Assembly: GCA_029226935.1 (NCBI GenBank)
Contig: JAQXYZ010000110.1
Location: 1-55,132 of the forward strand
Source of the DNA: Bacillota bacterium
GTDB lineage: Bacteria > Bacillota > Clostridia > Lachnospirales > Lachnospiraceae
Direction: 5' to 3'
Length of the DNA: 55,132 bases
In this document: positions 24,376 to 32,097 of the stretch, piece by piece
Position numbering within the stretch: the stretch's first letter is position 1
How the letters are laid out: every line of letters starts with the position of its first letter
Translations under genes and position numbers: made by a program
Notes under the pieces: generated by a model
Database searches by the model: none
What the model was told of the DNA's origin: nothing
The model's input: the letters and a program-made list of their open reading frames with translations, nothing else

Positions 24376-25473
24376 ATGAAAAGCAGATTAACAACCCTGT
24401 GCTACATTGAGAAGGATGATCAATACCTGATGTTGCACAGGGTTTCTAAAAAGAATGATATAAATAAGGATAAATGGATAGGCGTGGGAGGACATTTTGA
24501 GGAAGGAGAAAGCCCGGAGGAATGTCTTCTTCGGGAAGTGAAGGAGGAAACCGGGCTGACCCTCACTGATTATCGGTTCAGGGGTATCGTTACCTTTTGT
24601 GCAGAGGGTCATCCTACAGAGTATATGTGTCTTTACACGGCGGATGGTTTTACGGGAACACTGAAGGAATGTGATGAAGGCAGACTGGAATGGGTAGAAA
24701 AGTGCAGGCTGAAAGATCTGAATTTATGGGATGGAGATTTCCTGTTTTTGGATCTTTTGTGGCATGAAGAACCTTTTTTCTCATTAAAACTTGGTTATCA
24801 TCTATCGGATAAGTGGAATTATGCGGCACTGAATGGGGAGGAAATGGAGCTTTTTGACCTTTGCAGAGAGGATGGTACGCTTACCGGTCATGTGAAGGAA
24901 CGAAGCATGGTTCACAGAGATGGAGATTTTCACCGGACAGTGCATATATGGATTATACGGAAAAGAGAGGATGGCGGCATAGATGTTCTGCTGCAGAAGC
25001 GCAGCAAAAATAAGGATGCTTTTCCGGGATGCTATGATATTTCATCGGCAGGACATGTTCGTACGGAAGACGATTATGAAACTTCAGCGCTGCGGGAGCT
25101 GTCAGAGGAATTGGGAATAGAAGCATCAAGAGAAGAACTTCGGTTTATTGGCTTACATGAAGGTTACACAGAGGCTGTATTCTGGGGAAATCCTTTTCAG
25201 GATTGGGAACTGAGTGCCATATATCTTTATGAGAAACCTATCGACGCGCATCACCTTAGTTTGCAGGAAAACGAAGTGGAAGCGGCAGTTTTTATGGATT
25301 ATGACAGAGTGCTTTCGGGAATTTTAGATGGCAGTATTCCAAACTGTATTTTCCCGGAAGAGTTCAAATTGATTAAGAGGGCTCTGGAACCGGGGTTTGG
25401 GGCACAGAATGTAAGAATTACGGAAAAAAGATTACTAGGATGCACTCCGGTTGAAAAGCGTGTGAACTTGTAA
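24376..25473 (+). CDS. Tandem Nudix hydrolase (NTP-type plus isopentenyl-isomerase-like)
   Basis: The 365-residue protein joins two Nudix domains. The first (about residues 1-145) has GGHFEEGESPEECLLREV then KEETGL, resembling 8-oxo-dGTP-type enzymes. The second (about 175-345) has HIWIIRKREDGG, KNKDAFPGCYDIS and SAGHV followed by ALRELSEELGIE, the arrangement of YfcD/Idi-like Nudix proteins. Both boxes keep the metal-binding glutamates. It may have been made by fusion of two neighbouring genes. It lies 4 bases after yqeY, and its last 39 bases overlap the end of the convergent plsY gene. The substrates are unknown. Confidence 0.85.
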   Translation: MKSRLTTLCYIEKDDQYLMLHRVSKKNDINKDKWIGVGGHFEEGESPEECLLREVKEETGLTLTDYRFRGIVTFCAEGHPTEYMCLYTADGFTGTLKECDEGRLEWVEKCRLKDLNLWDGDFLFLDLLWHEEPFFSLKLGYHLSDKWNYAALNGEEMELFDLCREDGTLTGHVKERSMVHRDGDFHRTVHIWIIRKREDGGIDVLLQKRSKNKDAFPGCYDISSAGHVRTEDDYETSALRELSEELGIEASREELRFIGLHEGYTEAVFWGNPFQDWELSAIYLYEKPIDAHHLSLQENEVEAAVFMDYDRVLSGILDGSIPNCIFPEEFKLIKRALEPGFGAQNVRITEKRLLGCTPVEKRVNL

Positions 25474-26064
25474 GGCCTCACCGTGGTAGCTTAGTAAATG
25501 CCTGATAATGGTAATGGAAGAGATGAATCCACAGCCCAGTCGTATGGCTGGAACGGAAACCTTGATGCAAACAGTAATCAGGAACATGATAAAGGTAACA
25601 ATGGAGCGGAACAGGTGTGGCGAAATAATGATAATTGTTGAAAAGAAGATATAAAACAGGGCGAGTGTGGCAAAGGGAACCAGATTAGGAAACAATGCCA
25701 GCATGACACCAAATGAGGCGGCAATGGCTTTGCCGCCTTTTCCTTTCGAAAAGAAGGAAAAAGCATGACCTGCGACGGGAGCTGCCATTACAAAGGCAAA
25801 AGGGAGCCTTGCAGGATCAATCTGCCTTGCTGCCAGAAATACCGGAAGAAAGGCTTTCAGAATTTCACATACAATGACAGTGCATCCCACAGAAAAACCG
25901 GCATGCTTGAAGGCATTGGCCGTTCCGGGATTGCCATCATCGCTGATGGTACGGATGTCAATGTGCTTGATGTATTTTGGAAGCAGATATCCATACAGGA
26001 TACTGCCGGATAAATAACCGATGATACTCCAGTGCAGGTAGGGGAGCCATAATGAAATATTCAT
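25435..26064 (-). CDS. plsY: Glycerol-3-phosphate acyltransferase, PlsY family
   Basis: PlsY adds the first acyl chain to glycerol-3-phosphate from acyl-phosphate, at the membrane. The 209-residue protein shows the three PlsY motifs: YLSGSILYGYLLPK, DDGNPGTANAFKHAG, and GHAFSFFSKGKGGKAIA. It has about five membrane helices. The C-terminal tail is slightly longer than usual and overlaps the double-Nudix gene by 39 bases on the other strand. It starts 5 bases after the stop of the glycosyltransferase gene, with AGAGGAA across that junction. The two are clearly one lipid-synthesis operon. It could be a second, more divergent PlsY beside a housekeeping copy elsewhere. Confidence 0.85.
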   Translation of the reverse strand: MNISLWLPYLHWSIIGYLSGSILYGYLLPKYIKHIDIRTISDDGNPGTANAFKHAGFSVGCTVIVCEILKAFLPVFLAARQIDPARLPFAFVMAAPVAGHAFSFFSKGKGGKAIAASFGVMLALFPNLVPFATLALFYIFFSTIIIISPHLFRSIVTFIMFLITVCIKVSVPAIRLGCGFISSITIIRHLLSYHGEALQVHTLFNRSAS

Positions 26065-26069
26065 GTGTG

Positions 26070-27215
26070 TTATTCCTCTTTCGCTTCATTTTTCTTTGCC
26101 GCTTCTTCAGTGATTTTACTAAGTAGCTTGACAATATCAGCAGCGGCATTAGGAGAGGCGTATTTCTTTTGTGTTGTGATCATTGCCTCTCGTATTTCTT
26201 TATTTTCCACAAGCGTGATTCCCTGGGAAACCTGAATATGTGTGTGCTCGGATGCGAGGGAAAGTCCTCTGGATACAAAAAATTCGCTGTTTTTTGTTTC
26301 ACATCCGGGGATGGCAGCTGTGTGGACAATAGGAATGTTTTTAACCAGCGCCTCTGTGGAAGTAAGCCCGCCGGGCTTGGTAAAGATCACATCGCTGGCA
26401 TCCATGTACTGGGACACATGTTCAGTGTATCCGGTAATATGAACATTTTTATTTTTTTTGTATGCATGTTTTAAAATGTGATACATCTTTTTGTTGTTTC
26501 CGCAGATTATAATCAGCTGCTCGTCATGAGTGAGCTTTCGGGTAAGCTCAAACACAAATAAGTGCATTTTGCCAAATCCCATACTTCCGCTCATGACCAG
26601 AAATACGGGCTTATCAGCTGGCAGATGCAACCGTGCCTTAGAACGTGGTTTGTCTGGCTTTTCGGAAAAAGCCATGGATACCGGAATGCCTAAGGAGTAC
26701 AGTTTTTCAGATGGCAGTCCCCGTTTGATATTTTCGTCCTCAAGATCTTTATGAGGAAGAATATAATAATCACATTCCGTTTCCTCCCAGAAAGGAATAC
26801 AGGTATAGTCTGTGGCAATGGCGATAGTGGGAGGGATTTCCATATGCCGTCTCTTCATGCAGGTAACCATCTCAGCGGGAAACAGATGCGGCATAACAAT
26901 GGCATCGAAATGGTTTTCACGCAAATATGCATACAGCCGCTTTACCATCAGGGAATTTGCATAGTAAACGGGTGACTTATGTCTGGAAGAGGTAATGGCG
27001 CTGCCAATTTTATAGATAAAGCCAAACAATCCGGGAAAGTGGCTGGCAACACGGATATAGGTATTTCCAACGTTCCTTGCAGTTTTTTCACTCTTCAGAG
27101 TAAAGGGATCCATCATGACAGCTTCATGCCCTTCATATTCAAGACGTTCTTTTACTGCTTTTCCGGCGGCATTGTGACCGCCTCCGGTACTGCAGGATAA
27201 AATTAATATTTTCAT
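26070..27215 (-). CDS. Glycosyltransferase, UgtP/MurG-type (diacylglycerol glucosyltransferase-like)
   Basis: The protein is 381 residues with the GT-B two-domain fold of family 28. KILILSCSTGGGHNAAGKAV is the acceptor-side glycine loop. FDAIVMPHLFPAEMV and FLVMSGSMGFGKMH (start of the C-terminal domain) follow. KPGGLTSTEALVKNIPIV is the UDP-sugar site. This arrangement matches processive diacylglycerol glucosyltransferases and plant MGDG synthases, so it probably makes glycolipids at the inner membrane face. GGAGA lies 5 bases before ATG 27215; an ATG 4 codons upstream is less well placed. plsY directly follows. The exact sugar is not determined by sequence. Confidence 0.85.
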   Translation of the reverse strand: MKILILSCSTGGGHNAAGKAVKERLEYEGHEAVMMDPFTLKSEKTARNVGNTYIRVASHFPGLFGFIYKIGSAITSSRHKSPVYYANSLMVKRLYAYLRENHFDAIVMPHLFPAEMVTCMKRRHMEIPPTIAIATDYTCIPFWEETECDYYILPHKDLEDENIKRGLPSEKLYSLGIPVSMAFSEKPDKPRSKARLHLPADKPVFLVMSGSMGFGKMHLFVFELTRKLTHDEQLIIICGNNKKMYHILKHAYKKNKNVHITGYTEHVSQYMDASDVIFTKPGGLTSTEALVKNIPIVHTAAIPGCETKNSEFFVSRGLSLASEHTHIQVSQGITLVENKEIREAMITTQKKYASPNAAADIVKLLSKITEEAAKKNEAKEE

Positions 27216-27373
27216 AAAATTCTCCATATATATTATAGGTTCCTATAACAATTTTCAGATTAGATTAGTATAGTACATAGATGAAATTATGGCAAGGTAT
27301 GGCAAGGACAGTGATAAATGATTACCCAACACAATTTAATAAATTGTTTAGATTTTGATTATTGACTTTTGAA

Positions 27374-27400
27374 CTTAATGGGAGTAAATTTCCCATTAAG
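27374..27400 (+). promoter_or_regulatory. Inverted repeat over a candidate promoter of the family 2 glycosyltransferase
   Basis: CTTAATGGGA (27374-27383) and TCCCATTAAG (27391-27400) are perfect 10-bp arms around a 7-base loop, followed by ATTTTTG. TTGACT at 27362-27367 and TAAATT at 27385-27390 are 17 bases apart, placing the -10 inside the palindrome. It could be an operator, or an intrinsic terminator for read-through from upstream. Confidence 0.4.
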
Positions 27401-27450
27401 CATTTTTGCCTTTGAGCTTAAAGGATAACATGAAAACAGGAGTGATTAAA

Positions 27451-28275
27451 ATGACCCAACCATTGGTAAGCATTATAGTACCGGTTTACAATGGAGAAAA
27501 ATGTATTGAGAGATGTCTTCGGAGCATACAGAATCAAAGCTATAAAAACATTGAGGTAATTGTTGTTAATGATGGCAGTACCGACCATACGGAAAGGATT
27601 ATAAAAAAATATGAAGCTTCCGACAGCCGTTTCCACTACATAAAAAAGCCAAACAGTGGTGTTTCCGACAGCAGAAATGTAGGAATGAAGGCTGCAAAGG
27701 GAGAGTATTTTCAATTCGCGGATGGAGATGACTGGCTGGTAAAGACTGCAACAGAAGAATTTGTAAAAACAGCGCTTACTTATGATTGTGACATGGTTAT
27801 TTCCGATTATTACAGAGTATGTGGAAGAAGGATTTATGAGAAAGGACATATAGAGGGCGGTCCGGTTATTACAAGGATGAAATATGCGGAATGTATGATG
27901 GAAGCGCCGGCGAATTTTTATTATGGTGTGCTCTGGAATAAGTTTTTTAAAGCAGATATCATCAGGACCTTTCAACTTACCTGTTCCACGGAATTGGATT
28001 GGTGCGAGGATTTTCAATTTAATCTTGAATATTTGCAGTACGTGGGAAAGGTTGGCGTGATTGATAAGCCTCTTTACTATTATGTGAAAACCAAGGGCAG
28101 TCTTGTGGATACCCAGATTAATTTTCAGCAGTCCATTCGCACGAAAAGGATTTTGTTTGACTATTACAGGGATTTATATAAAGCAATTGATCTGTATGAG
28201 GAAAATAAGATGAGAATTCGAATGTTCTATTTGTCTTTCGCACACGATAAGATCAAAAAGATCAAGTCTGCATAG
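27451..28275 (+). CDS. Family 2 glycosyltransferase
   Basis: The 274-residue protein is a GT-A enzyme. It begins LVSIIVPVYNGEKCIERCL, continues NIEVIVVNDGSTDHTERII, NSGVSDSRNVGMKAAKGEY and FADGDDW, where the DGD aspartates bind metal and nucleotide sugar. NFYYGVLWNKFF and WCEDFQFNLEYL are acceptor-side blocks. It probably transfers a sugar to a capsule, teichoic acid or exopolysaccharide acceptor. No membrane helix is evident. The start is ATG 27451 with AGGAGTG 7 bases upstream. It is a lone gene with no polysaccharide cluster around it. Confidence 0.88.
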   Translation: MTQPLVSIIVPVYNGEKCIERCLRSIQNQSYKNIEVIVVNDGSTDHTERIIKKYEASDSRFHYIKKPNSGVSDSRNVGMKAAKGEYFQFADGDDWLVKTATEEFVKTALTYDCDMVISDYYRVCGRRIYEKGHIEGGPVITRMKYAECMMEAPANFYYGVLWNKFFKADIIRTFQLTCSTELDWCEDFQFNLEYLQYVGKVGVIDKPLYYYVKTKGSLVDTQINFQQSIRTKRILFDYYRDLYKAIDLYEENKMRIRMFYLSFAHDKIKKIKSA

Positions 28276-28327
28276 AAGCAATGGCATTTAGTCTCAGCAG
28301 TTTGGGAGTACAGTTTAATAGATATAC

Positions 28328-28356
28328 TTGACAAATACCCCATAGGGGTATAGTAT
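28328..28356 (+). promoter_or_regulatory. csoR-copA promoter
   Basis: A perfect TTGACA -35 (28328-28333) and TAGTAT -10 (28351-28356) are separated by exactly 17 bases. The spacer contains the first copper operator, so repressor binding would directly block RNA polymerase. Confidence 0.75.
28336..28350 (+). promoter_or_regulatory. CsoR operator 1
   Basis: TACCCC-ATA-GGGGTA is a perfect inverted repeat of the G/C-tract type bound by CsoR-family copper repressors. It fills the spacer between the -35 and -10. Confidence 0.75.
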
Positions 28357-28372
28357 CGATTCAGAACGAACT

Positions 28373-28389
28373 ATACCCGTGTGGGGTAT
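28373..28389 (+). promoter_or_regulatory. CsoR operator 2
   Basis: ATACCC-GTGTG-GGGTAT is a second inverted repeat of the same kind. It lies just after the expected transcription start and about 50 bases before csoR. Two sites 38 bases apart centre to centre could permit cooperative repression. Confidence 0.65.
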
Positions 28390-28434
28390 TTGCTATGCAG
28401 AAAAGGATTTTATTATGAAATTGAGGAGAAGTGA

Positions 28435-28713
28435 ATGGAAAAGAAAGAAAAAAGAAGCGAGGAACAGTGTAAGCAGCTAAAGAACCGCATAAGTCGTATG
28501 GTAGGGCAGTTAAACGGTATCAACAGAATGCTGGAAGAAAATCGCTATTGTGGAGAGATTCTGACTCAGGTTGCGGCAGTGGAAAGTGCACTTCAGAGCT
28601 TCGGCTATATTGTTTTGAAGGAACATCTGGAAACCTGTGTAGTAGAAGGAATTCAAAATGGAAATGATAAGATGATGGAAGAAGTGATTGAGTTGGTGAA
28701 AAAGTTAAAATGA
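28435..28713 (+). CDS. csoR: CsoR-family copper-sensing transcriptional repressor
   Basis: The 92-residue all-helical protein belongs to the DUF156/CsoR family, which releases DNA on binding Cu(I). The copper ligands are present as C39 (in RYCGEIL), H64 and C68 (in KEHLETCV), the expected C-H-C triad. KNRISRMVGQLNGINRML is the conserved first helix. It should repress its own operon through the two operators in the leader. Its stop codon overlaps the start of copA, which gives coupled translation. A nickel or persulfide-sensing relative is less likely given the copA neighbour. Confidence 0.93.
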   Translation: MEKKEKRSEEQCKQLKNRISRMVGQLNGINRMLEENRYCGEILTQVAAVESALQSFGYIVLKEHLETCVVEGIQNGNDKMMEEVIELVKKLK

Positions 28714-31328
28714 TGAAAAAGCAGAAATATGAAGTTACAGGGATGACCTGCTCCGCTTGTTCTTCTCATGTAGAAAAAGAAGTAAGCAAGCTTCCGGGCA
28801 TGAAAGAAGTGACTGTAAATTTACTTACAAACAGCATGCAGGTGGAATATGATGAGACCGTGTGCAATGAAGAAATCATTATAGGTGCAGTGAAAAGAGC
28901 GGGATATGGAGCCGGGATTTTAAGTAACAGACAAAATCAGAGAACTTCTGAACAGAGGCAGGCAGCACAGAGCGCAGATAAAAGAATAGACAGCACGCTG
29001 AAAAGTCAGGAAATGAAAGTCAGACTGCTCGTCTCTCTTGTTTTTATGGTGCTATTGATGATCGTATCCATGCATCACATGTTTTTTATGTGGCTGAATC
29101 TTCCGGCGCCTGAATTGTTTATGAAGTTGTTCCACGGAAATGAGAATGCATTGACCTTTGCATTTACACAATTTTTGTTGACATTGCCCATTATTTATGT
29201 AAACCGGAAATACTTTCAGACAGGGTTTAAGACACTGCTTCATTTAAATCCAAATATGGACAGCCTGATTGCAATAGGCTCCGGGGCAGCCATGCTCTAT
29301 GGTGTTTTTGCAATTTACAGGATTGGATATGGTCTTGGGCATGGAGATACCTGGCTGGTTGAGAGATACGCATCTGATCTGTATTTTGAGTCGGCGGGCA
29401 TGATTTTAGCCTTAATTACAGTAGGAAAATATCTGGAAGCCCGTTCTAAGGGTAAAACCAGTGAAGCAATCGAAAAGCTGATGGACTTATCTCCAAGAAC
29501 AGCCATTTTGCTTACAGAACAGGGAGAAGAAAAGGAAATCCCCACAGAACAGCTGATGAAAGATCATCTGTTTGTCGTGAAGCCGGGGAGTCTTGTTCCG
29601 GTAGATGGAATTGTGGTGGAAGGTATTTCCAGTATTGATGAGTCGGCGATTACCGGGGAAAGCATTCCGGTAGAAAAACAGCCGGGAGATTCTGTAGTAT
29701 CTGCCACGATAAACAAGGCAGGACGGTTAGTTTGCAAAGCTGTGAAGGTTGGAGAGGATACTACGCTTGCACAGATTGTTCGTCTGGTGGAGGAGGCTTC
29801 TTCATCCAAAGCACCGATTGCCAGGCTTGCGGATAAGATTGCAGGGATTTTTGTTCCCCTGGTTATGGGAATTGCCGCTATTACATTCTTGGTATGGATG
29901 TTTGCAGGTGGAGGTTTTGAGGCAGCTATGTCTTCAGCCATCGCAGTGCTTGTAATTTCCTGTCCTTGTGCATTGGGGCTGGCAACACCGGTTGCCATTA
30001 TGGTAGGAACAGGTGTGGGAGCCAAAAACGGAATCCTGATTAAGTCCGGGGATGCCCTGCAGGCAGCACGAGAAATTACCACAGTGGTTCTGGACAAGAC
30101 AGGAACGATTACAGAAGGAAAACCGGTAGTTACAGATATCATTGGATATGAGAGAGATTTGGACGAGAACCGGATCCTTGCATTTGCCGCTGCCATTGAA
30201 AAGCCCAGCGAGCATCCTCTGGCAGATGCCATTGTAAGTAAGGCACAGGAACGAGGGCAAGACATCCCCAAAGTGGAAGACTTTATGGCAGTCTTTGGAA
30301 GAGGGGTCAGGGGCAAATGCGAAGGAGAGCAGTGGTTTGCCGGAAATCTTAAATACATGGAAGAATGCGGTATCACATTATCCGAAGAGCAGAAGGCAGA
30401 GATGGCGAAATTGGCAGGAGAAGGGAAAACGCCTCTTTTGCTTGCAAAAGAGAATAGTTTTTCTGCAATCATTGCTGTGGCAGATCCCATAAAAGAATCT
30501 TCTAAGGCTGCAATTAACGGGTTACATCAGATGAAGATAGATGTAGTTATGTTAACTGGTGATAACAAGCGCACTGCAGAAGCTGTAAAAGAAAAATTGA
30601 ATATTAACCATGTAATTGCAGAGGTATTGCCGGAGGAGAAGGAAAAGGAAATCAGAAGATTAAAATCGGAAGGCAGGAAGGTGGCAATGATTGGTGATGG
30701 GATTAATGACGCACCTGCACTGGCGGCAGCAGATGTGGGAATTGCCATTGGCGCAGGAACAGATGTGGCGATTGAAAGTGCAGACATTATTTTGATGAAA
30801 AGCAGATTGACGGATGCCATCACAGCGATCCGCTTAAGCCGTGCTGTGATCAGAAATATCAAGCAAAACCTGTTTTGGGCATTCTTTTATAATTCCATTG
30901 GCATCCCGTTGGCAGCAGGTGTATTTTACCCTGCATTTGGCATCAGGCTAAATCCTATGTTTGGGGCAGCAGCGATGAGCTTAAGCAGCTTATTTGTGGT
31001 TGGTAATGCGTTGCGGCTTCGTAACTTTAAACCATTTGAAACCGGAAGAGGCAATGGATCAGAAAGGTCGGAAACAGCAGAGGCAGAGACAGAAAATCAG
31101 AAGATGGAGGAAAAGATGATGAGCAAAATAATGATAATTGAAGGAATGATGTGCGGACATTGTACCGGAAGAGTGCAAAAAGCGCTTGAAGAAGTAGAAG
31201 GCGTAACCGGTGTTACAATGAGCCTTGAGAATAAGAGCGCAGAAATTGAACTGAGCAGGGAGGTATCGGATGAAATCTTGAAGGCGGCTGTCACAGAGGC
31301 AGGATATGAGGTAATTGAGATACGATAA
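28710..31328 (+). CDS. copA: Copper-exporting P-type ATPase with C-terminal CopZ-like domain
   Basis: The 872-residue protein pumps Cu(I) out of the cell. Order of parts: an N-terminal metal-binding domain with GMTCSACSSHVE (residues 11-22); membrane helices; actuator TGES; the copper-translocating SCPCALGLATP helix; phosphorylation site DKTGTITEG; nucleotide-domain SEHPLADAIV; and hinge MIGDGINDAPALAAADVG. After the last helices and an acidic linker (about residues 785-802) comes a second metal-binding domain with GMMCGHCTGRVQ. That end matches a free CopZ chaperone in length, and an internal ribosome site precedes it. Start ATG 28710 overlaps the csoR stop; ATG 28713 is equally possible. 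Confidence 0.95.
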   Translation: MMKKQKYEVTGMTCSACSSHVEKEVSKLPGMKEVTVNLLTNSMQVEYDETVCNEEIIIGAVKRAGYGAGILSNRQNQRTSEQRQAAQSADKRIDSTLKSQEMKVRLLVSLVFMVLLMIVSMHHMFFMWLNLPAPELFMKLFHGNENALTFAFTQFLLTLPIIYVNRKYFQTGFKTLLHLNPNMDSLIAIGSGAAMLYGVFAIYRIGYGLGHGDTWLVERYASDLYFESAGMILALITVGKYLEARSKGKTSEAIEKLMDLSPRTAILLTEQGEEKEIPTEQLMKDHLFVVKPGSLVPVDGIVVEGISSIDESAITGESIPVEKQPGDSVVSATINKAGRLVCKAVKVGEDTTLAQIVRLVEEASSSKAPIARLADKIAGIFVPLVMGIAAITFLVWMFAGGGFEAAMSSAIAVLVISCPCALGLATPVAIMVGTGVGAKNGILIKSGDALQAAREITTVVLDKTGTITEGKPVVTDIIGYERDLDENRILAFAAAIEKPSEHPLADAIVSKAQERGQDIPKVEDFMAVFGRGVRGKCEGEQWFAGNLKYMEECGITLSEEQKAEMAKLAGEGKTPLLLAKENSFSAIIAVADPIKESSKAAINGLHQMKIDVVMLTGDNKRTAEAVKEKLNINHVIAEVLPEEKEKEIRRLKSEGRKVAMIGDGINDAPALAAADVGIAIGAGTDVAIESADIILMKSRLTDAITAIRLSRAVIRNIKQNLFWAFFYNSIGIPLAAGVFYPAFGIRLNPMFGAAAMSLSSLFVVGNALRLRNFKPFETGRGNGSERSETAEAETENQKMEEKMMSKIMIIEGMMCGHCTGRVQKALEEVEGVTGVTMSLENKSAEIELSREVSDEILKAAVTEAGYEVIEIR
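31119..31328 (+). CDS. copZ: Possible internally initiated CopZ copper chaperone
   Basis: This is an in-frame part of copA that could also be made alone. GGAGG at 31106-31110 stands 5 bases before ATG 31116 and 8 before ATG 31119. Initiation at 31119 gives a 69-residue product, the usual CopZ length. It carries the MxCxxC copper site in GMMCGHCTG and the beta-alpha-beta-beta-alpha-beta pattern of the heavy-metal-associated domain. Either it is the relic of a separate copZ fused to copA with its ribosome site still present, or both the fusion and a free chaperone are produced. Confidence 0.5.
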   Translation: MSKIMIIEGMMCGHCTGRVQKALEEVEGVTGVTMSLENKSAEIELSREVSDEILKAAVTEAGYEVIEIR

Positions 31329-31350
31329 ACAGGAAGAGGAAGCATAGAAA

Positions 31351-32097
31351 ATGATAAGAGAAGATTATCCCTATTTATATGAAACCCATCTGCATACAAA
31401 ACAAAGCAGTGCGTGTGCACATAATACAGGGAAGGAGATGGCACAGGCAGCGAAGGATGCCGGTTATACGGGAATCATTGTAACGGATCACAGCTGGTAC
31501 GGAAATAATTGTATTGATCAAAGCCTTTCGTGGGAGGAATGGATCGAGCAGTTTTGCAAGGGCTATGAAGATGCGAAGGCATGGGGCGACAAAATCGGTC
31601 TTGATGTTTTTTTCGGCTATGAATCCTGTTATCGAGGAACGGAATTTTTGGTCTATGGTGTGGATAAGCAGTGGCTAAAAAGCCATCCTCAAATTAAGGA
31701 TGCCACGATACCTGAACAACATCAGATGATTCGGGAAGCAGGAGGAATGGTGATTCATGCACATCCCTACAGGGAGGAATACTATATCCCCAAGATACGG
31801 CTTTTTCCGAAAGACATAGATGGCGTAGAGGGCATCAATGCCACCCATTCCTCACATTTGAGTCACAGCCACAATGATCCTGAGTTTGATAAGAGAGCCA
31901 TTGCCTATGCAAAAGAGCATAATCTTCCCATGACAGCAGGTTCGGATATTCACACCACACAGCTTTTAGGTGGTGGTATGGCATTTAAAAGAAGGCTTCA
32001 TTCTATAGAAGATTTCTGCCGTGCTGTTTTAGGCGGCGAAGACTATCTGCTGACCAGTGGGGATACATGGTTTGACAAAAAGGGAGAACCGGTATGA
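31351..32097 (+). CDS. PHP-domain metal-dependent phosphoesterase
   Basis: The 248-residue protein has the PHP metal-binding pattern: ETHLHTKQSSACAHN (first motif, with H-x-H), IVTDHSWYG (second), GYESCYRG, MVIHAHPYREEY (third), and TAGSDIHTT (fourth). PHP enzymes hydrolyse phosphate esters such as histidinol phosphate or nucleotides with two or three metal ions. The substrate is not shown. The gene overlaps sbcD by four bases (ATGA), so the two are translationally coupled. That is compatible with a role in nucleotide or DNA-end metabolism. Confidence 0.85.
   Translation: MIREDYPYLYETHLHTKQSSACAHNTGKEMAQAAKDAGYTGIIVTDHSWYGNNCIDQSLSWEEWIEQFCKGYEDAKAWGDKIGLDVFFGYESCYRGTEFLVYGVDKQWLKSHPQIKDATIPEQHQMIREAGGMVIHAHPYREEYYIPKIRLFPKDIDGVEGINATHSSHLSHSHNDPEFDKRAIAYAKEHNLPMTAGSDIHTTQLLGGGMAFKRRLHSIEDFCRAVLGGEDYLLTSGDTWFDKKGEPV

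Noticed and set aside
28710-31328. Programmed frameshift in copA as in E. coli
   Set aside because: No slippery run followed by an early stop was noticed; an internal ribosome site explains a short CopZ product better.
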